From contig MSJH02000662.1 of assembly GCA_001931875.2 (NCBI GenBank), forward strand, positions 1 through 59,919: a stretch of DNA of 59,919 nt, given 5' to 3'. The notes beneath the pieces were generated by a model, which was given only the letters and a program-made list of their open reading frames with translations, had not been told where the DNA came from and did no database searches. Source of the stretch: Byssochlamys sp. IMV 00236 (Eukaryota > Ascomycota > Eurotiomycetes > Eurotiales > Thermoascaceae). Both the position numbers and the translations under genes were made by a program. Positions 48,020 through 59,709 of the stretch are shown one piece after another; the first letter of the stretch is position 1, and every line of letters begins with the position of its first letter.

Positions 48020-49707
48020 GAATAAAAAACTGACAGGGCAAGAGGCTTTATAAATCAAGGGGCAAATTTTAGCTGTAGAAAAAAGAAATGCCAGTCACAA
48101 CTGCATTTTGGGTCAAAATCAAGGTACAGCATAAAGAGAAGTTGTATTTCATGATTTTCATCAATGATAACCGAGCGTATAGATATGCTTAAATCTATAA
48201 TTAAAAAAGTTGACAATTCATATTATAATTACTTTGATCTTTGATAGTCAGTGGTAGTAGTATCTTTGGCCTGAATTCACAGTGATTTATATCAAGGATC
48301 CAAAAAAACTAGACCTTAAACTTTATAAATGTTGCATATGCTATACATTTTATTTGATATTGTAATATCAACATTAGTATTTTAAATGTAAATCTAAAGT
48401 TCTGATGTATTCAATTGTGTTACTGCACGATTGAAGAAGCAGTCAGCCACAGCTTAATTAAGCGGTCACATATACAAGAAAGGTAACAATACAAAAATTT
48501 TTTTTATTGTAACTCAGAGATACTTTAAAAAGAGTGTCATCACGTCAAACGAGCATCTTGTTCTCTTTTCTTACTTGATGTAGATTATAAAAGGTAAAGT
48601 ATAGTTTTTATTTTATTGGTTTAAATGTGTACATATTCAAGGGACATATATTGTTTCCCTTATGCACAGGATGAATAAGTAAACTGGCATAGTTCAACAG
48701 ACAAGGACTTACTACCCTTCGAATGTTGACGAAAAATACTTTCGCCCCTATCTGATCATACGTGTACATAACAATACCATATTTATATATTTATTTGATA
48801 TGTATTCCTTACTAATTTATCCTTTAATTAGATATGTATATCTTGCATGCTACTAATATATTGTATGTTTTGAATAATAAAAAAACCCATTGTCTTGAAT
48901 CTCTTTGTGTTTTTTATAATGTTTGGTTTATATAAGAGTTATTTCTAATGAGAGCACATTTTTATTCAAACTTTCTAATGTGGCTCCTACTACACTTGGC
49001 CGAAGGAAAAAATAGTTTTACAAGGCTTATTTTCTGATATTTTCTTGTAAAGCTAACTCGAATGATCATCTATTTGCTACTGTCCGCTTTTTTTTTCCTT
49101 CGCTATCAACGTTAGCTATGCCGTAGCTATTATTTTCATTTTTACTGCTGTTGCTGTTGTCTTCTAAGCTACTTTCTAGCATTCTTTATTGGCCCTTTTG
49201 ATGCGTCTCCTTTGCTTTTATTAAGCAAGTTTTAGCTTTCTATCCTACCGTTGATTTCCACTATGTTAGGTTGTGTGACATCAGAAACTAACACGTTACC
49301 AAGAGTAAAAGCTCCGTAAAAAACGCGTGCTCCATTTATCAGCTTTAACCTTAGTAACAGCAACTACGGATCAATTTTGAAATAGAGAATCGTTCTAGCT
49401 CCTGACGTAGTTCTAAGACCAAAGCTTTAGTCCGAAAAAGAACAACGACGTTTGATAAAAGCGCCTGGATTTCAAGCTGTTGGTGCCCCTATTTGTGAGG
49501 GTAGCTTGAATAAGCATACTTTATTTATCATAAAATTGCCACCGTAATTTAGTCCTTTAATAAAAGCGTGTGACAGATAACATGTTCTAACCTTGTTTTT
49601 TTTATCACGAAATTATCTCTGTCTTGTGACTGTTTTTGGCATTCTTTCTGTTTGAACAATTGCTGCTGAAAACGCTGGGTATTTTTCTTTTCCATATAAA
49701 ATAATAA
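48020..49707. other. Intergenic 1.7 kb, no gene supported
   Basis: Divergent promoter space between the TrhO-like and Rsc7-PHD genes, mostly AT-rich. No recognisable domain in any frame. The part 49080-49520 is less AT-rich than its surroundings and could be element-derived, but nothing specific was identified. Confidence 0.4.
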
Positions 49708-52480
49708 ATGTCACCCAAAGGTACAATGTAGCATAAAAAAAAAAGAGAAATGAGTTGCTCAACCAGTTTATATATAAAGTAGAAGTGAAGCGTAAAAGAG
49801 GAAGACCACCTGCTACATCACCACCTGCTTCACCTAAAAGATTCAGTTCAAGGGCCAGCAGCACAGGTAAAAGACTGGTTTTTTTTTTTCCTGTTTGATT
49901 TATAATAATTCATTAAACCATTAGATTATGATGCAAAACGTCGACGCGAAAAAAGCCCCTTAAAGTTGGAACAAGAAAATGAGGATGAACTTTCAGAAAA
50001 TGATGAAGTAGGAGAAACCAAGATTGACAAGAATGGCAAATTGCTTGGTGGTAAAAAAAGTATACTTTATGTGTTGTCTCATTATGTATAACAAGAAAAA
50101 TATAGGTCGTGAATATAAAGTACCAACATTTAAACTGCCAGAATACGGTGACCAAGAGCTTATGTTGGCTATGGATCCTTCAAAACTGTTGGGATATCGT
50201 GACAGCTATTTATTCTTTCAAAGAAATCCAACATTAAAACGTGTACGAATTAGTGAAGAAGAAAAGAACATGCTAGTGAAAATGGGATTGTTAGTAGCTT
50301 GGTTTAAGGGTAGAGAAGTAGCAGTGGTAACAGCTCGCTCAGTGTTCAAGCGATTTGGATCCAAGGTTGTAAAGAATGGAAAACGCATAGTGGATGACTA
50401 TTTTGAAAATAGACAAGAGATGGAAGAAGACAACCAACAGCCACTAGACGAAGTGAATGAAATGAATACAGTCGGTCACCATGAATATCATTTTAATGAA
50501 GCAGCATTGGATAATAGAAATTGGATATATCATGCCGCTTTGGCAACGAGAGGATTTAATGCTCAGTTGCAAGAACGACGTACGACAAGATCATCATTTT
50601 ATGATATTCATTCTGATGTAAACCAAGTACCACTGGGATATCAACCACGGTCATGTCGATTTGAATTTATCAAAAACAAGGATTATAATCAAGAAAGTGT
50701 AATTGAATATAGATCAGTTTCAGATGGCAACCATGCGGGCTTTCGTGGAGTGGGTAAAGATATATTGGATTATAACCTAGACGAAGCGTTGAAGACTTTG
50801 CCTGAAGAAGAACGAAATAGTGTTAGTAATGCACTACAAGAAAGACCACCTATCGCATCCACTAAAGAGGGCGCTGATGAAAATTATCCTTTGGCAATCA
50901 TGGATGGACAATTTCAATATGCTTTCCCAATGTAAATTTACGTCTCTTTTTATAGTGAAATTCAATTAACTTTTTTTTTTGTATATAGACATCAGGCACG
51001 CTTTAATTATCCAATACCGAAAATACCTGAGCCCAACATCATATTTGATACAGCACAGTCGTTGTCAGCACAGCAATATTATCTCGGCGTGGTCTATCAT
51101 ACAGTGAACCAGTTTGCAGATCCTCGAAGACAACCAGCTCCCGCGAGGCCTACGCCTAATGTCTATATCCCACCTAATGCCCAACCACATCCACAGCAAC
51201 AGCAACAACAACAACAACAACAACAAAGGATAACGACTGCACAACCGGCACCTGCTATGAACGTAGGCTAGTTTGCTACTAATTTTTGTTACGTGCTAAA
51301 CATTCTATATAGATGCAACAGCCAATACCTCAGCAACTTCAGCAGCCTATGCAGCCTATGCAACAATCCGCAGGTGCATGCTCTTTCAAAATTTCATTAA
51401 CACAAACATGCGGACGTCCTGTAAATCATCCTGGCCAGTTCTGTCAGTTACACTCAAATGCACCAAAATCAATGGCAGAAACTGCAAAGGCTCCTCCTCC
51501 TCCAGCAGCCAATTATTTAGGTAACACGTGTACAGACTGTCACCAAGTCGCTGCAGCAGATACGCTGTACACAACAGCGAAAAAAGAACGTATAACAGAC
51601 CCAGAGGCATTAGTAAAATGTTCAAACTGTACAAGAAAGTACCACCCAATATGTGCTAATTTAACCACACCCAAACAAGTCGCTGCCGTGGAATCATACG
51701 CATGGCTCTGTCCAGAATGTAAGATATGTGCTGTTTGTAAGACTGTAGGCGACGAATCCACATTGATGATTTGTGATGGCTGTGACAGAGGTTGGCATAC
51801 AGGATGCTGCACGCCAAAGGTTGAACATATACCCGAAGGTAAAAAATAGAATGGATAGATGTACGTATGATTAATACTTATTATACTAGGAGAGTGGCTA
51901 TGTCAGTTGTGTGCTAAATGTCATGGCTGTAGCGAGCAAGGCATGAAGGACGAGTGTCAGTATACGCATGCGACGGCACCTAAAGATGACAAGCACAAAT
52001 ATCCAGTGTATCTTGCAACCTATTGTCGATCCTGCATTACCAACTTTAACGAAGACAGATTCTGCCCTGTCTGTCTAAAGACTTATTCGGAAGAAGAAAA
52101 TGACGAAGAGGATAACGAGATGGTTGCTTGTGATACGTGCGATCACTGGGTGCATACACGATGTGATGAATCGTTGTCTCCTACGCGATATCAAATGCTC
52201 TGCGACGATGAATCAGCCAAATACTCTTGTCCCATCTGTGAAAACAGAGTGAAACCAATCGTTGACACAGATGCAGCACGAAATGCACTAAAGGGTGTTA
52301 CTGCTCCAGGCGGCACTTGTATTGGTCTTTTAGGTGGAAAGGTATTTTATTATATTGCTTTTATCTTTTTTTTTTTGCTGATCATTTGTTTAGGTGAAGG
52401 CTAGAGGGGTTATTCATTACAAGAATATCAAAGTGGGGGTTCCTGAAATTGATGGAGCTGGTATCACGAATATAGCTTAA
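49708..52480 (+). CDS. Rsc7/Swp82-type chromatin remodelling subunit fused to tandem PHD fingers, 796 aa
   Basis: Eight exons: 49708-49720, 49780-49866, 49925-50050, 50106-50931, 50989-51262, 51313-51838, 51890-52341, 52394-52480. The 13-nt first exon (MSPK) was inferred because the AT-hook exon (KRKRGRPP) has no ATG of its own; splicing gives [15 protein letters not shown]. The Rsc7/Swp82 domain follows (residues about 60-160: [53 protein letters not shown]), then a Gln-rich linker, a Cys/His segment ([15 protein letters not shown]), and Cys-rich PHD modules: CTDCHQ...[32 protein letters not shown], and a last one with [15 protein letters not shown]. The 50-bp intron between linker and PHD half leaves no room for two genes. 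The stop overlaps that of the convergent Mpv17 gene. Expected role: SWI/SNF or RSC subunit reading histone tails. Confidence 0.85.
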
Positions 52481-53291
52481 TGATCACTTCTTTTATTAAT
52501 AGTGGATAGATATGAATTCCATCCTAAAGCGACAATGTTTGTAACCATCAAGCGATAGTTTAATGGCGTAAAATAAAAATTAAATATTTGAACAGCTGGC
52601 CATATCTTTTATATATAATGTCAAACCAATAAACTCGATCCTATTTATATCATTTACCTTATAATTACCAACAAGGGCTGTCGCATATCCATTATATAAC
52701 TTTTCCTGTATTTTTATTATTGACTTTCCTTCAAATAACCCTTGACCCACGAAAAAGGCTATAGCAATGTGTGTGTCAAAATAAGCTTATACATATATTC
52801 CATTTACCTCCAATGAAAAAAGGAGCAAATATAAATTGATCGCATGCAACCTTGTAAAACAAGGCTATACAACAAAAGCTTAGTTTCTCACTTTTTAACT
52901 TTTGACAAAAGATACCTTTGGATGGTGATTGTACAGTTACTCTTTTGTCGATAAATTTATACCAGTTGCTCAAGATAGGTCCAGCAAAAATGCCACCAAA
53001 TACTGTCATTCTAGTCGTACGCATAAGGTCGTGCTCGGTCCAACCTCTTTTTTCAATCACTTGTTGTGCAATGACATCGCCTATTTGCATATAAAAGAGC
53101 TCATTCCTCTCTCTTTCTCTCCCTCTCTCACACCTAGTCTTCCTCTTTTTTTTTTACCTGTACCAAATAAAACAGCTAAACATGACTATGAGTAAAGAAC
53201 AAGAAGGGGGGGATATCCTACTGTTACCTGTTGATAAACTCTGTACTAGAATTGGGTATTTAGTGAGGGCCCTGTGATACACGATAAACAT
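52477..53291 (-). CDS. Mpv17/Sym1/PMP22-family membrane protein, 177 aa
   Basis: Six exons in coding order: 53291-53228, 53175-53158, 53080-52916, 52864-52808, 52758-52658, 52605-52477, one of only 18 nt (VLFGT). The product has the family length and marks: [59 protein letters not shown] and the C-terminal [18 protein letters not shown] and GWNSYLS. Yeast Sym1 and human MPV17 are inner mitochondrial membrane proteins needed for metabolite handling under stress; PXMP2/PMP22 relatives are peroxisomal. The last codons overlap the Rsc7-PHD gene: both stop codons lie in TTAA at 52477-52480. Confidence 0.9.
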
Positions 53292-53599
53292 AAAGAAAAA
53301 AAAAGAGAGAGAGTGCGTGTAACTGAATGAATGCAAAATTGATTGGCTCAAAAAGACCGACATTCTTTCTACCCGCTCAAGGAACTCAGTATTCTCCCCC
53401 TCTCTTTGAAAAGTTCACGTATCATATAAACGCAATACAGAAATGATTCTATTTGTGAGCATTAGCTTTTATATGTCTTACGGAATAAGCGTGACTGTAC
53501 TATATGCATTGAAAGGATCTTATTTTCAACAACAGCCATCTCCACTTTTAGACTCACCCCCTTTTTTTTCTTTTTTTTCTTGTATATCTTTGCGATAAT
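53292..53599. promoter_or_regulatory. Divergent promoter region, Mpv17-like / Rab
   Basis: A 308-bp spacer separates the two divergent start codons. It contains pyrimidine-rich runs before each ATG (CT-rich toward the Rab gene, GA-rich on the plus strand toward the Mpv17-like gene) and no further ORF. It must hold the initiation sites of both genes. Confidence 0.5.
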
Positions 53600-54496
<897 letters not shown>

Positions 54497-54733
54497 TTAA
54501 GTTACCCTTTCTTTGTTTACCCCCCTTTTCTTTTCTATTTAGGCTATGTATATGATTATGATACGAAAGCAATCTTTTATTATATAAAATATATATGTTA
54601 ATATGTTGACATTGAATACATGGTCTTTTTCTTACTTTTTAAAAGCATCGTTTCAAATAGAAAAGAAATATAAATATAGAAAAAGACCTAAAGAGAAGAG
54701 AGGAGAGGAAGAAGGGGGGGTATACAGTAGTGT

Positions 54734-56124
54734 TTATAGTATGATGCAGTTGTTTGCAGTTTGAGACATAGTTGCCGCACGATGATGGTTGACTCGAGTG
54801 CCACGTCCGCTGACAGAATGTCGGTTAAGGCTGCTGTCTACTGCTGTTGTGTTTTGAAATGTATAAAAACTCTTGATGGTCAACATAGGACCTGCTTTCG
54901 CCATAGCCTCACGTACCCCTGACTCTGTAATATTTGAACAATCAAGAACTTCAACATTCATCTGTCGCTCTCTTGAAGGGGACGTAGATGAAAACAAGCT
55001 GATGTTGGAATCAATCGATGTGTTGAGTATGGTCGATTCGGATAAAGCCTTCTTTAATTGTTGTAAGTAGACAGCGATTGTATTCAAGACTTCATCTGTT
55101 ATCGTACAATTATCAAGCTCAAGATGCTGTAACTTGTGACAAACACCATGAAGGATCAAGTGAGTGATTGCATCATCGGAAATGTGAGTACAGTTGGACA
55201 AGCAAAGCCGTTTCAGTTCTGGCTGGTTGTTGGCTATCGCTCTCACGGTGATACCGGTAATCTGTTGTAGATCCTCAAGGTCAAGATAGACTAATGTCTT
55301 GAGTCGTGGTGCAAGATAACAGAATCCTTGATCTGTCATCAAAACACATCCTGATAGTTCAAGATGAGTCAGCGAGACTGCATACTGAGAGATATGTCGA
55401 AGTGTCGCATCTGTCAGCCGTGCACAGCTAGACAAGTTCAAGTGTGTCAGCAGACCACTACCTTTCCCACTGGACAGAAATGACAATACACCCGTGTCGG
55501 TTAAACTGGTGCAGGCAGCTAAACTAAGATAGGTCAGATTCGGTAAATGTTGGCCTAGAAGTTCCATTGTGTTATCATCTAATTGAGGACAACCATTCAA
55601 TTTCAAATAACGCAAATGGGTTGAACAGGAAGTGACTATTGGAAGAATACCGTGTCCGGTGATGTTTCGACACCAACTTAGATTGAGTTTTTCTAATTTA
55701 CCCAAACATGAACCAGCAACAGCCAGTGTCGAATTCTTGACGGTGTCAAGTCCAGAGACATCCAAGACACGCAATTGATGAGCACGTTGCAGAAAGTAGG
55801 TGATACTTGCACTCGATAAACCTCTGCAGTCTTTGATGATCAAGACTTGTATGTTGGGGCAGTGATCAGATAGTGTTCTGAGTGCATGTCCATTAAACTG
55901 AATACAACCTCTATATGTTATCATTTAATACTAATAAACATGTGTATATGCATATGTATGCGGTACCTAAAGTTAGCTGTCTTTAAAAAGCCAGAAGATG
56001 CTTTAATCAGTTTTAACAAATAGTCAATTGGAATTGTCTTGTAGAATGGAGCTACATTAAGCTTTGTCCAAAGTGATCCATCGAATACGAGTTGATTCCA
56101 TTTCCTACAGACCTACACAAGCCG

Positions 56125-56169
<45 letters not shown>

Positions 56170-56352
56170 AATATTGAAATCTTCATTACCACAGTTGACT
56201 TTAAAAGGTCTTGAATAGGCAATTCAGCCAATATCTTTATTTGTAATTCATCAGGTAATTGCATAAATTTCGGGTTATCTACACACACAAGTATTGAATA
56301 CTGATTCAATATCCATATTCTTATTATTTTTACCAAAAGTCTCTTTTATCAT
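54734..56352 (-). CDS. F-box/leucine-rich-repeat protein with CaaX box (FBXL2/FBXL20-like), 476 aa
   Basis: Exons in coding order: 56352-56334, 56278-56190, 56112-55967, 55910-54734. The 19-nt first exon is inferred; splicing yields MIKETFDNPKFMQLPDELQ leading into the F-box (LPDELQIKILAELPIQDL ... VCRKWNQLV, residues about 12-60). Then about ten LRRs of the Cys-containing AMN1/GRR1/FBXL type (LEKLNLSWCRNITGHGI, LRYLKLNGCPQLDDNTM, LTHLNLSSCARLTD). The extreme C-terminus NNCIIL is a CaaX motif with terminal Leu, predicting geranylgeranylation, as in animal FBXL2 (CVIL). Expected to act as a membrane-recruited SCF ubiquitin-ligase receptor. Intron 2 (56113-56189) contains a TA microsatellite. 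Confidence 0.85.
56128..56164. repeat. (TA)n microsatellite within an intron
   Basis: An uninterrupted AT dinucleotide run of about 37 bases inside the second intron of the FBXL2-like gene. It makes up half of the 77-bp intron, so length changes would change intron size. Confidence 0.9.
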
Positions 56353-56570
56353 TTATAAAAGTAAAAAGAAGAAGAAAGAAAGATAAAATAATAATAATAA
56401 ATTTTTAACACTGCATTTATAAAAAAGTAATGTGAACCCCCCTAATTATTTTGTTGACACACAGTTACTTGACAATCAAATGATCAAAATATTTATCTTT
56501 ATTGATGGTTTTCCACTAATTTGCCTACTAAAAGATACTTTGAAGCAAAGTGTTGCTATATATGAAAAAG

Positions 56571-57202
56571 TCAATATGGTTCATCTTTAACCTCGCACTC
56601 TTTTACCTCCCATTCTCTTAAAGATTCCCACTCATCTGCATTTAAATCCTCTAGTTTATCAATTGCTTCATTTGGGTCAGTCAACATATCCAAGTCAAAA
56701 GAATTCTTTGCTAATCCACGGGAAGCGTCACGTCCTGCAAAATTAGCATAGGGTCCACCTGACAATAGTATTAATATAACGATTAATAAACTATATAACA
56801 CATGCCTGGCCCATAGAAATTTCTTCCTCTGGATACATCATAAATAGACCCATTCACTGCCATCAATATACGTCCATCCTTGCCTAGTCCATCAAAAGGT
56901 AGAAGCTCTATAGGTGTATAGTTTTTAAAGACGAGTACTTCTGGATGCTTAGCTTCTTCAATTTTTGGTTTGCCACTTGTAGTATAAGCACGAACAAGAT
57001 AGGCAAGCATCTACGTTCATCAGTATAATCTCTTTTTTCTTATTTCATTATAAATTACCGCCAAGAGTGCCCAATTAAGAGGATTCTCTATATATATATT
57101 GAAAATGAGTAAAGAGTTGTACACACACACAAGTTATCCCAAACCTTTCAACTGTCTAAGTACTGTATTTAAAGTAGTTGTTAATGTTCGCTGATTAGAC
57201 AT
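56571..57202 (-). CDS. Dap1/PGRMC1-like heme-binding MAPR protein, 159 aa
   Basis: Exons in coding order: 57202-57145, 57087-57059, 57010-56806, 56758-56571. A single N-terminal hydrophobic helix (WALLAMLAYLVRAY) is followed by the cytochrome-b5-like MAPR domain: FKNYTPIELLPFDG, DGRILMAVNGSIYDVSRG, NFYGPGGPYANFAGRDASRGLA. The Tyr of NFYGP and the other domain Tyr residues are the expected heme ligands. Dap1 activates the sterol demethylase Erg11/Cyp51 in yeast. The third intron (56805-56759) has a GC donor (CAG|GCATGT); this reading keeps exactly the family spacing GP-x-GPY. Divergent from the Myb gene, 444 bp apart. Confidence 0.87.
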
Positions 57203-57646
57203 TTGGGCATAAAGAAAAAGGGAAAAAAAGGGGAGGCAAGTCTGAGTGAAACAGCCGCATAAATTTACAGTGACCGAATGAAATACACCGTGTGCGACTG
57301 AAATGTTCTTTTTCCCCTAGTCCTTGGTGAATACTTAGTGTTATTTGTTAAAAGAGAATAACAAAGATGGATGCCTCTTTCGCTGTATCTTCTATACTGC
57401 AAGAAACCTATTGAAACATCAAAATGACAAACAAGACACTTTCTACGGCAAGCAACTCGATTAAAACCGAGTTTTATTCTTTCTTATGCATCCCTTATTA
57501 TATCTCTATTATGACAATGGCCATAAACAAAGTATGGTCACTTTAGGCATCTTGATTGCAATTACGACCATTGAGTACTCCAAAATATCAGCGGAGTATC
57601 AGCAAGATTTTTTTTGTCTCTCTCTTTTCTCATTGACAGCTATTTA
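57203..57646. promoter_or_regulatory. Divergent promoter region, Dap1-like / Myb gene
   Basis: A 444-bp spacer between two divergent start codons, without a supportable ORF. A pyrimidine-rich run (TTTTTTTTGTCTCTCTCTTTTCTC region at 57608-57631) precedes the Myb start. Confidence 0.45.
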
Positions 57647-58684
57647 ATGACATCGCTCTTAGCCAAGCGTCCCTTTTCTTCAAGCATTCTTTCTCTATGC
57701 AAACAATTCTCTGCTCTAAGAGTGACGCCTACACTCATTCGTTTTACTCATACATCAAATACAGAACCCACTCCAAAAAAAGACAGCCACCTTGATTACC
57801 TCAAAGAACAAGCACTCAGTGTACGCAAAGCCAACAATCTTCGCACACGCTGTCATTGGACAAAAGAAGAAGATCAGAGATTACTCGATCTCCATGCCAA
57901 GTATGGAAGCAAATGGACGCTTATTGCCAGCCATTTCGTTGATCGAACGCCCGCTGGCTGTAAAAAGCATCATGAAGTGTTGACCAATGCAGAATATTTT
58001 GGTCGTTGGGAGAAATACGAAGTAGACGCGCTCAAGAAGGCATGTAATGGTAGACTATATGAAGAAATTGATGACTGGGAAGCCATTCAAAAGGCTTTAC
58101 CTCGCCCTCGTCCGCTTTACCTGATCAAGCTTAAATGTAGAATGAGAGATCCTCGATACAACTCTGGTCGTTGGACTTTTGAGGAAGCAGACAATCTGGT
58201 TAAGTTTGTAGACAAGTTTGGTGAAAACTGGGACTTGATCTCATCCCTGATGAAAACACGATCAGCTCAGCAGTGCTATGAGCGTTGGAAATGGCAACAC
58301 AAGACACCCACCAAAGGTCGATTTACAGCTGAAGAAGATGCCAAGATTATAGAAGGTGTCAAAAAGTATGGACTAAACTTTGGTGTCATTTGCCAAGCGA
58401 TGGGAAGTGATCGTACACCTCGTCACATATCACAACACTATCACAACATGCTTGATCCAGAAATTGATAGATCGCCTTGGACAGTAGAAGAAGAAGAACA
58501 GGTTTACAAAACGTGTTTATCGCTTCAGCATAATATGAAAAAGACAAAAGAGGTATTGAATTCAAGACGTTCCATAAGAGATATGTGGAACAAGTTCTTT
58601 ATGTATAAACGGAGAATGACGGCCAAAGCAAAAAAAGAAGCATTAGAGAAAATTGAACAAGTTCAAGAAAACAATAAAGATTAA
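57647..58684 (+). CDS. Myb/SANT-repeat protein with mitochondrial-type presequence, 345 aa
   Basis: Intronless. Four Myb/SANT-like repeats are visible: HWTKEEDQRLLDLHAKYG, RWTFEEADNLVKFVDKFG, RFTAEEDAKIIEGVKKYG and a divergent PWTVEEEEQVYKTCLS. A degenerate segment (RWEKYEVDALKKACNG) lies between the first two. The N-terminal 45 residues (AKRPFSSSILSLCKQFSALR, TPTLIRFTHTSN) are rich in Arg, Ser and Thr and almost free of acids, as in mitochondrial presequences, so the protein may act on mitochondrial DNA rather than in the nucleus. No ATG lies upstream in frame before the leader. Its stop codon overlaps that of the convergent reductase gene in TTAA (58681-58684). Confidence 0.85.
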   Translation: MTSLLAKRPFSSSILSLCKQFSALRVTPTLIRFTHTSNTEPTPKKDSHLDYLKEQALSVRKANNLRTRCHWTKEEDQRLLDLHAKYGSKWTLIASHFVDRTPAGCKKHHEVLTNAEYFGRWEKYEVDALKKACNGRLYEEIDDWEAIQKALPRPRPLYLIKLKCRMRDPRYNSGRWTFEEADNLVKFVDKFGENWDLISSLMKTRSAQQCYERWKWQHKTPTKGRFTAEEDAKIIEGVKKYGLNFGVICQAMGSDRTPRHISQHYHNMLDPEIDRSPWTVEEEEQVYKTCLSLQHNMKKTKEVLNSRRSIRDMWNKFFMYKRRMTAKAKKEALEKIEQVQENNKD

Positions 58685-59507
58685 AACACGAATGGAATTA
58701 CTGCCTTTCGATTAGGATAGTTTTCGAATTCTTTCTTGTACCATTCATGTGTCTTGAAAGCACGAGGTATGAGATTAGCAGCTGTAGATGAGACAAAGAT
58801 AATTGCAGGGGTACTTGGTGATGCAGCCAAGGCATAGCCTGTCCACTCGATGATCTCACTCAAATAGTTGGGACAACTGACGTACTCAAACAACCCGCCT
58901 GTGGGTATGAAGTAACGCTTTTGCTTTTCTTTCTTTTGTCGTAGTCTAAAGAGCAATGTGTCATGATAAATATTGGAGGCAAAGCCAAAGGCCCAGAGAC
59001 CAAATCCAACCCAGAATTGGATTCGATCGATCGATTGACTGTGACGACCGATCCACATACCGTTCGTATATCCATTGATCAAGTTAAACACGACAGATGA
59101 AAGTGAGGTGAAAACATGGATAGGTGCCATTGAGCTTGCGCGTGCAGGATAGATCACACTACGGTTTATATAGTGAGTGATCCAGGCAGCTGTCAAGATG
59201 AGCTGAAAAGGTGTCCAACTAGGCTTAGTGTAATAGAGAGAGAGAGCAAAGGTGATGGGTGATACAATTTCCATAATACACCAGCTCCATCTGCCGTTCA
59301 TGCTCCAGTCAATACCTAATTTTCCTGCAAATCGGCCTAATATGACAAGGTTACACCTTTATCCATTACACAGTGTGTGTATTTACCATATGGTGCATTA
59401 ACAACCAATAGTGCTGGGACCATGATGAGTGGAAAAGTGGCATATATACCCACGGCTGTATCATAGGTTGATTGCTTTAGCCAATATTTTGATATTTCCT
59501 GCAGCAT
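58681..59507 (-). CDS. Steroid 5-alpha-reductase family membrane enzyme, 258 aa
   Basis: Exons 59507-59387 and 59336-58681 (intron 50 bp). The product is strongly hydrophobic with six or seven segments. It carries the family's C-terminal block GGLFEYVSCPNYLSEIIEW, RAFKTHEWYKKEFENYP and RKAVIPFVF, plus ITHYINRSVIYPAR in the first half, all close to SRD5A1 (3-oxo-5-alpha-steroid 4-dehydrogenase). Reaction expected: NADPH-dependent reduction of an enone double bond in a steroid or lipid in the ER; the natural fungal substrate is unknown. An upstream in-frame ATG at 59588 would add 27 residues without family similarity. Confidence 0.88.
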
Positions 59508-59709
59508 ACAGAAACGGAAGAAAGCTTTTGGTGAGCTTATTTTTTTTTTCTGAAATTTAATACTTAAAAAAGAGCCAATAAGAACCAAAATCTGACGTCA
59601 GGTAATACAGGCATGCCCTTATTTTGCCCCCCTTTTGAACTTTGAAATTTGGAGTAAATTAGTATAGCAACTCTATCACTTTATTGAATAAGCTAATGTT
59701 TATTTTACA

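Noticed and set aside
51263..51312. Gene boundary between the Rsc7 part and a separate PHD gene starting at 51313
   Set aside because: Only about 40 bp would separate stop and start, a valid GT...AG intron joins the frames in phase, and Gln-rich sequence continues on both sides.
56128..56164. TA run as a matrix-attachment or origin element
   Set aside because: It is a simple dinucleotide repeat wholly inside an intron with no other supporting features.
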